This document shows, piece after piece, positions 1 through 7,533 of a DNA stretch of 55,185 nt. The position numbers and the translations under genes were made by a program. The stretch is taken from positions 1 to 55,185 of the forward strand of contig JAQUJJ010000005.1 in assembly GCA_028681035.1 (NCBI GenBank). Direction: 5' to 3'. The first letter of the stretch is position 1. Every line of letters begins with the position of its first letter. The stretch comes from Candidatus Cloacimonadota bacterium. GTDB lineage: Bacteria > Cloacimonadota > Cloacimonadia > Cloacimonadales > Cloacimonadaceae. The notes below the pieces were generated by a model. That model had not been told where the DNA came from, ran no database searches, and worked only from the letters and a program-made list of their open reading frames with translations.

Positions 1-101
1 TCTCCTTTTACGAAAGTACTTGGGGACAACTTTTTGTTAGTGCTGCAATTTATGCAATGTTTTTTTTCATGCTCAGTAGCGAAAACTCGTTTTCTGGGTG
101 G
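1..101. other. Intergenic, nothing recognised
   Basis: No open reading frame, RNA gene or convincing terminator is visible in this leading stretch. It lies before the first palindromic repeat and may be the tail of an intergenic region that starts outside the window. Confidence 0.5.
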
Positions 102-280
102 TTGACTTACAATTACGCTGCGACGAGCTTTAGAAAAAGCAAACAATGCTACAACACAGCGTAATTGTGAGTTAAACAATGTAACCAGAGGATAGCATCT
201 ATTGTTTAACTCAGAAATCTGCGAATTTCAAGTAATAGTGCTTTTATCTGAAGATACTTCTCGCCGATTTCTAAGCCAAA
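102..280 (+). repeat. Composite palindromic repeat A-B, copy 1
   Basis: Two imperfect palindromes lie side by side. Palindrome A (about 102-176) has arms ACTTACAATTACGCTG and CAGCGTAATTGTGAGT around a variable centre of about 36 bases. Palindrome B (about 205-280) has outer arms TTTAACTCAGAAATCTGCG and CGCCGATTTCTAAGCCAAA. The linker carries its own 10-base inverted repeat (GTTAAACAAT / ATTGTTTAAC). Related copies lie near 6.1, 36.2, 40.6 and 41.6 kb. The outer arms are conserved and the centres vary. The function is unknown; a MITE-like element or a structured RNA are the main options. Confidence 0.8.
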
Positions 281-424
281 CATCTCAGTCGTTTCATCCA
301 AACTCATCATTGGAAATAGGCAAGCATATCTGAAATTCATTGACAAAAAAACGGCAGAACACCAACATGTTTTTCATTTAGAATAGCTATCTACAATAGC
401 AGAGAATTATGGAATGGAGGATTT

Positions 425-1906
425 ATGTCAAGATACCGAAAACTAGTATTACTACTGCTTATAGTGTGCGGTTTATCGTTAATTAACGCTGTAGCAATAG
501 ACGATTTTAAGGACGCAATATCCAAAACAGAAGGGGATGCCACAGCCATAACTGCAATAATTCAGGAGTACCTGCCTCAGTTTAAAACAGTGGAAGAGCT
601 TAGAGAGCTGCAAAACGTATGGCAGCAAACGGATAAAGAAGCCTCATCAGCATATTTTTGCAAGGCTTCTTACAAGAATCCTGATTCACCAATATATCAG
701 TATCTTATCTTGCGTATTGAGGATGATAGCGCAATACAGTTAGAAGGTGCGGAAATGCTTTGCACGCAGCATCCTGAATTCTATTGGGGCTATCGTTTGC
801 TGTCAGTTAACGTGGCGGAAGCACTTGTTAAGGCTGAGAAAGAGGAAGGCAATCCCCTTGAAGGCAAAGAAGAATTGTTCGCCTTAGCAGAGCAAGGTTT
901 GCAGCACTTCCCTGATGATACCTACTTGAATCTATGCCAGTTTCACCATTACAGAATAGCTAATGACCCCACCAAGGCAGCAGCTTATTTGCTGAAAGTA
1001 AACGATATAGCAGCATTAAACTCGAACTGGAATCTCATCATGGATTTCATCGTGGATAATAAACGTAGCGACATCTTTGAAAGAATATTCCCAAAGATGG
1101 TTTCCGATGCAGTTGCCAAAGAACAGATAAGTGCTGAAGAAAGCGATGATGTCTATCGCAGTCAGTGGCTTAGCCTGCAAGAAAAGCTGGATAATTGGGA
1201 CGTGATAGCCACTGTGTTCGAGAATGATACCAGCTTGAAAGAAAGCCCTGCTTGTGCGGTATATTACGAAAAGTTACTTATCAATAAGAATAAAAACGCA
1301 GATTTGCTGGATTACCTGAATGTAAGGCTAGATAAGGGTGATATAGATTTTAACGACATAAAGAATGAGAGCTTATACGAACCCTTGCATACGGAAACCA
1401 GTTGGCAAACCTTGCTTACTAAAGCCGAACAAAAATGGGCAGCAGACGAACCCAAACGCAAAGCAGAAGCACTTAAAGACCGCAGCAGCAAAGATGCGCC
1501 CTTGTGGGAATATCCCAATGCTGAAGGTAAGATGATTAAACTGGCAGACTATAAAGGACAGGTGGTGGTGCTGGATTTCTGGGCTACGTGGTGCGGTCCC
1601 TGCCGCATGGCAATGCCAGCATTGGATACATGGATGAAAAGCAAAATGCCTGCTAACGTAAAAGTCTTTTCTATCAATGTGTGGGAAGATGCTGTGGAAA
1701 AGGCTAAAGCATACTTTATAGATAATGATTTCAGCATGACGCTGCTGTTTGGAGAGAATAGTATTTCCAAAGATTACGGCTTTAATGGCATTCCTTACAT
1801 TTGCGTGATAGATAAGCAAGGGAAGGTAGCCTATGCTCAAAATGGCTATAGCGAAACCTTGGAAGATAACCTTGGCTACTGGACAGAAGTACTATGTAAG
1901 GAGTAA
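425..1906 (+). CDS. Secreted TlpA/ResA-like thioredoxin-fold protein with long N-terminal helical domain
   Basis: A 493-aa protein with an N-terminal hydrophobic signal segment (about residues 6-22). A long, mostly helical region follows (about 25-350) that looks TPR-like but has no repeat I can register with certainty. A C-terminal thioredoxin-fold domain (about 355-493) has the redox motif WCGPC with cysteines 390 and 393. Family knowledge: TlpA/ResA proteins exchange disulfides in the periplasm, often supporting cytochrome or envelope protein maturation. The start follows GGAGG by a good spacing. The gene is followed after 2 bases by a thioesterase gene and then an HhH gene, so the three are probably co-transcribed. 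The substrate cannot be read from the sequence. Confidence 0.85.
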   Translation: MSRYRKLVLLLLIVCGLSLINAVAIDDFKDAISKTEGDATAITAIIQEYLPQFKTVEELRELQNVWQQTDKEASSAYFCKASYKNPDSPIYQYLILRIEDDSAIQLEGAEMLCTQHPEFYWGYRLLSVNVAEALVKAEKEEGNPLEGKEELFALAEQGLQHFPDDTYLNLCQFHHYRIANDPTKAAAYLLKVNDIAALNSNWNLIMDFIVDNKRSDIFERIFPKMVSDAVAKEQISAEESDDVYRSQWLSLQEKLDNWDVIATVFENDTSLKESPACAVYYEKLLINKNKNADLLDYLNVRLDKGDIDFNDIKNESLYEPLHTETSWQTLLTKAEQKWAADEPKRKAEALKDRSSKDAPLWEYPNAEGKMIKLADYKGQVVVLDFWATWCGPCRMAMPALDTWMKSKMPANVKVFSINVWEDAVEKAKAYFIDNDFSMTLLFGENSISKDYGFNGIPYICVIDKQGKVAYAQNGYSETLEDNLGYWTEVLCKE

Positions 1907-1908
1907 GC

Positions 1909-2304
1909 ATGGAAGAACCTCGTTATGATACCTGCTTTGCATGCGGGAAGGATAATGCCGTTGGGCTAAAGCTGGAGTTCAGCTATGTTGGAGATAAGGC
2001 TGTTGCGGAGTTTACGTCCCCCGCATGTTATGAAGGGTACAGAGGTGTTATTCATGGCGGGATAATAACCACGCTAATGGATGAAGCCATGGCTAAAGCT
2101 ATTCTAATCTCCGGGAAGAAAGCTGTAACAGCACAAATAACTACTCACTTTCGCAAACCACTAAGAACAGGCTTGAGAGTACTTGCTTCCGGCTGGATAA
2201 CAGCAAGCAAAACCAGAACTATAAAAACAGCAGCACAAATAGCAGATGCCACAGGCTCCGTAATTGCCACTGCGGAAGCGGTATTTATTGTAAGCGGGAT
2301 ATAA
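1909..2304 (+). CDS. PaaI-type hotdog-fold thioesterase
   Basis: A 131-aa protein that fits the single-domain hotdog acyl-CoA thioesterase family (PaaI/YbgC-like). The motif VIHGGIITTLMDEAM, with HGG followed by the long central helix, is the family hallmark, and a beta-rich C-terminal half follows. An N-terminal CFACG segment resembles the short 'FACG' start seen in several PaaI-like thioesterases. Expected reaction: hydrolysis of an acyl- or aryl-CoA thioester in the cytosol; the substrate is unknown. An AAGGAG ribosome site lies at the end of the upstream gene, and the 2-base gap suggests translational coupling. Confidence 0.8.
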   Translation: MEEPRYDTCFACGKDNAVGLKLEFSYVGDKAVAEFTSPACYEGYRGVIHGGIITTLMDEAMAKAILISGKKAVTAQITTHFRKPLRTGLRVLASGWITASKTRTIKTAAQIADATGSVIATAEAVFIVSGI

Positions 2305-2306
2305 GA

Positions 2307-2966
2307 ATGAAACTAAAGAATCCCCTGCGCAATTACCTTACTCCCAATGAACAAAGAATCCTCCTCTTCTTCGCTACTTTGGTTTTGCTTGGCTCTTGGC
2401 TGGATTTTACTGGATGGACTCCTTTGGAGGCAAAGAAGACAGATTTGGATAGCCTCCGCAAGGTTGTGCAGGTGGATGCACCGCTAAATCTGGATATCCG
2501 CAGCGCTGGACGGGAAGAATTGATGACCCTTAGGGGTATCGGCGAGAAAAGGGCGCAGGATATCATAAGCTTTCGCCAGAAGAAACCCTTTAGCTCTGTA
2601 AATCAACTGCTGCAAGTGAAGGGCATAGGTGCTAAGACTTATGCTAATATTCTGCCGGATTTGCTGGTCTTTGGGGATAGCACTAATCTGGAAAGTGTTT
2701 CCCAAACAAGTGCTAAAACAAAAGGCAAATCCACCAGAGTGAGTAGCAGCCCCAAAAGCGAACTGACAACGATAGTAAATATCAATACTGCTTCGCTTAA
2801 GCAGCTCTGCACTTTAGTGGGTATAGGCGAAGTAAAAGCCAAAGCTATCATTGCTTGGCGCGAGGAGAACGGTGCATTTGCCAGCGTCGAAGATATCACT
2901 CAAGTGAAGGGAATCGGCGAGAAAACCTATCAGAAAAACAAGCACAGATTGAGTATTGGCAGATAG
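2307..2966 (+). CDS. ComEA-like membrane-anchored helix-hairpin-helix protein
   Basis: A 219-aa protein with one N-terminal membrane segment (about residues 18-35) and two ComEA-type HhH units. The first (about 58-118) has LRGIGEKRAQDI and VKGIGAKTYANI; the second (about 150-215) has NINTASLKQL, VGIGEVKAKAI and VKGIGEKTYQ. A basic, serine-rich linker joins them. Family knowledge: ComEA binds double-stranded DNA at the outer face of the membrane during natural transformation, but many membrane-anchored HhH proteins lack a proven role. No other competence gene is in the window. It follows the thioesterase by 2 bases in the same operon. Confidence 0.8.
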   Translation: MKLKNPLRNYLTPNEQRILLFFATLVLLGSWLDFTGWTPLEAKKTDLDSLRKVVQVDAPLNLDIRSAGREELMTLRGIGEKRAQDIISFRQKKPFSSVNQLLQVKGIGAKTYANILPDLLVFGDSTNLESVSQTSAKTKGKSTRVSSSPKSELTTIVNINTASLKQLCTLVGIGEVKAKAIIAWREENGAFASVEDITQVKGIGEKTYQKNKHRLSIGR

Positions 2967-2990
2967 GATAAGGCTTATACTGTTGGTGCT

Positions 2991-3028
2991 TTATCCGTGT
3001 TAATCCGTTTAATCCGATAAATCCGTGT
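2991..3028 (+). repeat. Short degenerate AATCCGT direct repeats
   Basis: Four near-copies of the heptamer AATCCGT occur in 38 bases between two operons. They could be a small repeat or protein-binding site. Nothing else supports a function. Confidence 0.4.
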
Positions 3029-3097
3029 AGCTATACAATCAATTTTACTCCAAATATTGCTTTTCAAAGAATAGGGGAATGCCAGCAAACAAAGAGA

Positions 3098-3125
3098 TTG
3101 ACATAAACAGCCCTTGCTTTAGATT
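3098..3125 (+). promoter_or_regulatory. Putative sigma-70-type promoter for the rsmD operon
   Basis: TTGACA (3098-3103), 16 bases, then TAGATT (3120-3125). The predicted start is about 25 bases before the ATG at 3158. It matches a vegetative consensus by eye only. Confidence 0.5.
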
Positions 3126-3157
3126 GCCCCTTGCAAAAGATATTATTGGGAGAAATA

Positions 3158-3730
3158 ATGAAAACCAACGAAAGTAGCTGGCAACCAACCCTTACCCTGG
3201 CTAAGCTTTTTGAAGAACAAAATCAGTTCTACGATGCTTTGGCTGCTTATGAGCTTATCAGCCAGAATGATGCCTCTCCGGCAGTGCGGGAGAGGATTGA
3301 ATCTTTGCACCTTCGTATTTTAACAGACCCCAATAACCGCTATGACCCGCGTATTGAAAAGCTTTTCTCTCCCGAGGAGCTTGCTTATCTAAAGATTCTG
3401 CACCATCAGGGTTTTGATAATATGGCAAAGACCATAGAAAAACTCAGCGAAGGCATGCAAGGCTCGGAGATTTTCTTTGATGCAGTCCCCGAGGATGTGC
3501 TTGCCGATGAAAGCGAGATGGATACTCTGGCTGAAATGCTTAAAGAAATTGAGCAGCAGGCACAGCTAAATCTTATCTCGGAAGCAGGCGATTTTACCGA
3601 TTACAGCATTCAAGACCTGATGATTGCCATATTGGCAAGATTTGATAAAAATCAAAGACTTAATGAGGTTAAACTAAGCGATCTTGTGTCGCTGTTTCTG
3701 GAAATGCAGAGCCTCAAACCTATGCGTTAA
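3158..3730 (+). CDS. TPR-like protein of unknown function
   Basis: A 190-aa soluble acidic protein. I chose the ATG at 3158 because GGGAGA lies just before it; a TTG at 3131 in the same frame has no ribosome site. Residues 5-60 have a helical hairpin pattern typical of one or two TPR units (LFEEQNQFYDALAAYELI). The rest is acidic and helical. I do not recognise a family. The stop overlaps the start of the next small gene (TAATG), and that gene overlaps rsmD in the same way, so the three are likely coupled in translation. Confidence 0.65.
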   Translation: MKTNESSWQPTLTLAKLFEEQNQFYDALAAYELISQNDASPAVRERIESLHLRILTDPNNRYDPRIEKLFSPEELAYLKILHHQGFDNMAKTIEKLSEGMQGSEIFFDAVPEDVLADESEMDTLAEMLKEIEQQAQLNLISEAGDFTDYSIQDLMIAILARFDKNQRLNEVKLSDLVSLFLEMQSLKPMR

Positions 3731-3906
3731 TGAAGCCTAAGTCATCAGTCAGTTTCAATTCAATCTGCATCCGTTGCACAAGGAAGTGTAAACAACCCGA
3801 AAGTGTAAGTCTGTTGGCGTGCCCCAAATTCGATGCCATACCAGTGCAGCTTGAGATTAAGTTCACCGGCATCAGAAAACCCCGCAAGAAAACAGCATCC
3901 GTCTAA
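3730..3906 (+). CDS. Small cysteine-rich protein (58 aa) upstream of rsmD
   Basis: An open frame from ATG at 3730 (overlapping the previous TAA) to TAA at 3904-3906 (overlapping the rsmD ATG) encodes 58 residues. Cysteines at 13, 16, 20 and 31 have spacing C-x2-C-x3-C-x10-C, and the C-terminus is strongly basic (RKPRKKT). This could bind a metal or Fe-S cluster, or make a zinc-knuckle-like fold near RNA. The single-base overlaps at both ends and the absence of any other explanation for 175 bases inside an operon support a real gene. No family is recognised. The weak point is the lack of a clear separate ribosome site, as expected for coupled translation. Confidence 0.65.
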   Translation: MKPKSSVSFNSICIRCTRKCKQPESVSLLACPKFDAIPVQLEIKFTGIRKPRKKTASV

Positions 3907-4439
3907 TGCGTATCATCACAGGCATTCACAAAGGCAGGAATCTCTCTATAGTACCGGGTTATACCACCCGTCCTACAACTTCCTTCAATCGCGAGATGAT
4001 CTTTAGTGTGCACCAGGATTATGAAGGTAAGCGTGTGCTTGACCTCTTTGCGGGAACCGGTTCTTTCGGACTGGAAGCTATTTCTCGTGGAGCGGTATGG
4101 GTGGATTTTGTGGAGTTTGCTCCCGCTGCTATTGGCACATTACTAAAGAATATCGCCTTGCTTAGTTGCGGAGATATCTGCCATCTTTGGCGGAAAAGAG
4201 TGGATGCTTACCTAAAGACTTGCACCGAGACCTACGATATTATCTTTATGGACCCGCCCTATATGAAAAACCTTGTTAACCCCATTATTAAGCTTGTAGT
4301 AGAGCGAGAACTGCTAAACCCGGGTGGCTTGATAGTGGTGGAGCATTCTCCCAAAGAACCCATAGACGAAACTTTCTTACCGCTAATTATTAAACAAAAA
4401 GGCAGTAAAAGCTCCAGCTTTACTTGGCTCTCAATGTAA
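3906..4439 (+). CDS. rsmD: 16S rRNA (guanine(966)-N(2))-methyltransferase RsmD
   Basis: A 177-aa Rossmann-fold methyltransferase. It opens with the typical RIITGIHKGRNL, then has the TRPTT/NREMIF substrate region. Motif I is VLDLFAGTGSFGLEA (SAM binding, about residues 44-58) and motif IV is MDPPY (D116-Y119), as in N2-guanine methyltransferases. Family role: methylation of G966 of 16S rRNA in the assembling 30S subunit. Length is normal for the family. The start overlaps the stop of the small Cys-rich gene. A bidirectional terminator follows. Confidence 0.93.
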   Translation: MRIITGIHKGRNLSIVPGYTTRPTTSFNREMIFSVHQDYEGKRVLDLFAGTGSFGLEAISRGAVWVDFVEFAPAAIGTLLKNIALLSCGDICHLWRKRVDAYLKTCTETYDIIFMDPPYMKNLVNPIIKLVVERELLNPGGLIVVEHSPKEPIDETFLPLIIKQKGSKSSSFTWLSM

Positions 4440-4459
4440 TGCTACTAGACAATATAGCA

Positions 4460-4486
4460 AAAGGCATCCTGTTACGGGATGCCTTT
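4460..4486. terminator. Bidirectional intrinsic terminator
   Basis: A 10-bp stem AAAGGCATCC / GGATGCCTTT with a 7-base loop lies between convergent genes (rsmD on plus, outer-membrane protein on minus). The A and T residues that flank the stem give a U-rich tail in both directions. Confidence 0.8.
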
Positions 4487-4508
4487 ATTGCATTATTTGT
4501 ATATTGTA

Positions 4509-5678
4509 TTAGAAATTGTAATCTACAGAAACCATGCTGGCAAGACCATTGGCTTTGCCACCGATGAAATTGGGTCCGTCATGCAACAAGGTTTTGCTTA
4601 ATACGGTATCAACGGTGAACTTGTTGAACTTGAAAGCAAGCCCCATATCCATGCTAAATCCTGATTGATAATCGGCAGTTTCAGTGTTTGGTGTTCCATC
4701 GGGATCATCGTTGTAAGCATGGAAAGCATAATGTTGAGTTGCGCCAACTCTTCCGGTAAGCCAAGGTTGAATTAGTGATTCCAGTCCGATTGTATAGGTG
4801 GGGACATACATCCATGATTCGCTACCTTTGTCTGTACCTGAAGGGTCTTTTTCTTCCCAGCCTTGGGATACTAATCTAAGAGGTTTGACGGCGAATATTA
4901 TGCTACTCTTTTCATCTAACTTATAGTTAATACCTGCGCCAAGGTCAAACATCATTGTGGATTCATCTTTAGTGTTTTTAGCACCCGTCATTTTTTGTTC
5001 TTCAGAATGACTCTTAATGGCAAGATTGGCAGCACCAACCAAGTCAAAAGCGTCATTTTCCATTACAAAATATCTGCCTTGCACACTAAACCCAAAACCA
5101 CCAACTGAGCTTTCGTCTGAATCTACATCATTCTCTGTGCCAGCACCCCATAAGGTAATAGCAGCACCGATATCCATCTTTTCATCGCTCATACCACCGC
5201 TTACTTCAAAGTAAGATGCGCTAAGATTAGCGGATTTATCAGGATTATCACCGATATCTTTTTCTCTGCTGTCGATCGCCATGGCAAAACCGACGCCAAA
5301 CTTTTCCATGAAACCATAATACATCTGGATTTTCTTACTGATGTCCAAATCCCCTCTGTTGTAATAATTCCATACAGGGAGGTAGTTATCGACGTTTATC
5401 TGTGTATTGGTATTCAGATACACACCGAGGGTGTTACCTTCGCTTATCATGCAAGGAAGGTTTGCGCCAATCATCCAATCGGAACCTAAGGTACCAAGCT
5501 CGGCTCTGAGGTTTCGTTCATACATGTTGATAACGCCAGGATAGGCAGAAATGTCAGTGTTATCCCGGATAAAACCAAAGGGATTGCCCAAGGCGGTCAT
5601 TCTGCTTTCTGTGGCGAATACGCTGCTTACGCTAAGGGTAAGCACTACGAATAACAGGAGCAATGCTTTGCGATTCAT
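4509..5678 (-). CDS. Putative outer-membrane beta-barrel protein
   Basis: A 389-aa protein with a clear signal peptide (cleavage near residue 22, after SSVFA). Alternating amphipathic strands follow, and the C-terminus ends in aromatic F (SVDYNF), typical of outer-membrane barrels. An N-terminal stretch of the form ALGNPFGFI...DISAYPGV resembles the start of PorV/UPF0164-type barrels, where NP residues follow an early strand. The ligand or partner is unknown. It is monocistronic: its own promoter (5744-5773) lies upstream and a shared terminator downstream. GAGAGG precedes the start. Confidence 0.7.
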   Translation of the reverse strand: MNRKALLLLFVVLTLSVSSVFATESRMTALGNPFGFIRDNTDISAYPGVINMYERNLRAELGTLGSDWMIGANLPCMISEGNTLGVYLNTNTQINVDNYLPVWNYYNRGDLDISKKIQMYYGFMEKFGVGFAMAIDSREKDIGDNPDKSANLSASYFEVSGGMSDEKMDIGAAITLWGAGTENDVDSDESSVGGFGFSVQGRYFVMENDAFDLVGAANLAIKSHSEEQKMTGAKNTKDESTMMFDLGAGINYKLDEKSSIIFAVKPLRLVSQGWEEKDPSGTDKGSESWMYVPTYTIGLESLIQPWLTGRVGATQHYAFHAYNDDPDGTPNTETADYQSGFSMDMGLAFKFNKFTVDTVLSKTLLHDGPNFIGGKANGLASMVSVDYNF

Positions 5679-5743
5679 AAGAATCCTCTCAATTTTTTAT
5701 TACCCAATCCAGATGTATAAAGCATCTAAATCAGGCTGAGAGC

Positions 5744-5773
5744 ATAATAATGAGAGACCAATAAACCTGTCAA
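5744..5773 (-). promoter_or_regulatory. Putative promoter of the outer-membrane protein gene
   Basis: On the minus strand TTGACA (5768-5773), 18 bases, then TATTAT (5744-5749), about 60 bases before the start codon at 5678. Good match to a vegetative promoter by eye. Confidence 0.6.
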
Positions 5774-6110
5774 TCTTTTTTTTTGTACAAATACACATTT
5801 AGAGCATTACTGACAGGAGTTGTTGCCTCATTTCTTAGGAATATTTCTGAAATATAAGAATCGTTACCATCTATGCTAAGCTATACATATCATTGTGTTA
5901 AATGCTATACGTGTCACATAGACTAATCCAATAGTGAAAAGTAAAATCGCTAAAACCATAATGACAAAATAGTTCTAACGCTACTATAAAAATACGATAA
6001 AACGCCTTTACTTTTCTTAGTCATTAGGTACTAGCCAGATATCGATTTCTACTAAATTGCAGCAAAACTGCTACTTTTTTCTTGCTTCAAGTTTCACTTA
6101 CAAATTAACG
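5774..6110. other. AT-rich intergenic stretch
   Basis: More than 300 bases without a supported gene. I see no open frame with a ribosome site, no strong hairpin and no repeat shared with the rest of the window. The next element is the palindrome composite at 6111. Confidence 0.5.
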
Positions 6111-6293
6111 TTTGACTTATATAATCGGCGACGATATTTATTGGGCAGTAGGGTACTTAGTGCACACATTGCCGATTTATGAGCTAAACGGGGTTAACCT
6201 GCTTTTCCTGTTATATTTTTAACTCACAATTACGCTGTGTTTTAGTTGTACTGGTTTGTTACTGAACTGATCTTAGCGTAATTGTAAGCCAAA
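6111..6293 (+). repeat. Composite palindromic repeat B-A, copy 2
   Basis: Palindrome B (about 6111-6188; arms TTTGACTTATATAATCGGCG and GCCGATTTATGAGCTAAA) is followed by a linker of about 40 bases and palindrome A (about 6228-6293; TTAACTCACAATTACGCTG and AGCGTAATTGTAAGCCAAA). This is the same composite as at 102-280 in reversed order. It is joined directly to the long hairpin at 6298-6388, 110 bases before mtnA. Confidence 0.8.
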
Positions 6294-6297
6294 AACC

Positions 6298-6388
6298 CTT
6301 CCTTGCTTGCATTGCCCTATCAATGCCCACTCATTGTCCATGTGGAGGGCAATAGGTGGGCATTGATAGGGCAATGCAAGCAAGGAAG
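6298..6388. repeat. Long perfect-type hairpin, 39-bp arms with 13-bp core
   Basis: Left arm 6298-6336 and right arm 6350-6388 pair at 37 of 39 positions around the core TCCATGTGGAGGG. The arm contains 11-base spaced CATTG motifs. A second copy at 41723-41805 has arms that differ at several positions but stay self-complementary, and its core is the exact reverse complement. No U-run follows, so it is not an ordinary terminator. Confidence 0.85.
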
Positions 6389-6498
6389 AAACGCAAAACG
6401 GCTATTTTAACAGTAGGTTACAAGAAAGATATTGACGAATATCCCCATAGTGAAACTAATAGCATCAGCCTAAAAGGCATTATTACACAGGAGATTAG

Positions 6499-7533
6499 AT
6501 GCAAATTAACGGACAAGAATATCGCTCGGTTTGGTACGAGTACCACCGGGTAAAAATGATAGATCAGAACAAGCTCCCGCATGTTTTTACCATTGCGGAA
6601 TATAGTAACTATCTGGAAGTGGCTGCGGCAATTCGTGAAATGACCGTACGAGGTGCGCCGGCAATCGGAGCAGCGGGTGCATACGCCATGGCTTTGGCAG
6701 CCTTAAATGCTCCAGATGAAAAGTTTAGGGCTTACTTGCGCTCTGCCCGAGCCGAGATTATAGACACACGCCCCACAGCGATTGATCTAAACAATGGGGT
6801 TAGCTACGTTTACGAAAATACCTTGAAGTTTATTCCGGATTACACTCATGCCCGTCAGGTGGCGATATTGGCAGCAAAGGAATTTGCAAATAAAAGCGCT
6901 GATGATTGCCATAAAATTGGGATTGTGGGCGCTGAGCTTGTTCCCCATGGAGCGCGAATCCTAACACATTGCAATGCCGGAGCTTTGGCAACGGTGGATT
7001 GGGGAACTGCTTTATCGGTTATCAGGATAGCACATAAGCAGAAGAAGGATATCTTTGTGTATGTGGATGAAACCCGTCCTCGCTTTCAGGGGGCGCGTCT
7101 TACGGCGTGGGAACTGGAGCAGGAAGGCATCCCGCATGCCATTATTACCGATAGTGCAGCCGGTTTCTATTTCTGGAAAAAGGAAATAGATTTGGTGATC
7201 ACCGGAACTGACCGCGTGTGCTTGAATGGAGATATTGCCAATAAAATTGGGACATACGAGAAAGCTATTCTTGCTCACGAGCATAAGATACCGTTTTATA
7301 TCGCTGCACCGCTTACTACTTTTGATTTTAGCTGCAAAGAAGGCGCAGATATTCCTATCGAAATTAGGGATGAGGACGAGATAAAGGTTATTGAGGGTAG
7401 GGCGGTGGCAAATCCCGGAAGTCCGGCTCTAAACCCCTCGTTTGACATTACACCTGCCAAATATATCACGGGGATTATTACCAACAAAGGGATATTTAAA
7501 CCCAAGGAAGCAGCTCAGAAGGTGCAAGGCTAA
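6499..7533 (+). CDS. mtnA: S-methyl-5-thioribose-1-phosphate isomerase
   Basis: A 344-aa protein of the MtnA branch of the eIF2B-like isomerase family. MTVRGAPAIGAAGAYA (about residues 47-62), THCNAGALATVDWGTAL with C158 at the position of the catalytic Cys, DETRPRFQGARLTAWEL, and TGTDRV...NGDIANKIGTY with D238 as the expected catalytic Asp are all present. Reaction: 5-methylthioribose-1-phosphate to 5-methylthioribulose-1-phosphate in methylthioadenosine salvage. AGGAGA precedes the ATG. It overlaps the deaminase gene by one base (TAATG). A hairpin-rich repeat lies just upstream. Confidence 0.93.
   Translation: MQINGQEYRSVWYEYHRVKMIDQNKLPHVFTIAEYSNYLEVAAAIREMTVRGAPAIGAAGAYAMALAALNAPDEKFRAYLRSARAEIIDTRPTAIDLNNGVSYVYENTLKFIPDYTHARQVAILAAKEFANKSADDCHKIGIVGAELVPHGARILTHCNAGALATVDWGTALSVIRIAHKQKKDIFVYVDETRPRFQGARLTAWELEQEGIPHAIITDSAAGFYFWKKEIDLVITGTDRVCLNGDIANKIGTYEKAILAHEHKIPFYIAAPLTTFDFSCKEGADIPIEIRDEDEIKVIEGRAVANPGSPALNPSFDITPAKYITGIITNKGIFKPKEAAQKVQG

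Noticed and set aside
102..280. Integron attC sites as an explanation of the A and B palindromes
   Set aside because: Some arms show GTTAAAC resembling a core site, but there are no gene cassettes between the copies, no integrase in the window, and arm lengths and symmetry differ from attC.
6298..6388. Intrinsic terminator
   Set aside because: The arms are far too long and no U-run follows on either strand.
6356..6553. 65-aa open frame before mtnA
   Set aside because: It starts inside the long hairpin, has no ribosome site, and overlaps the mtnA start in another frame.
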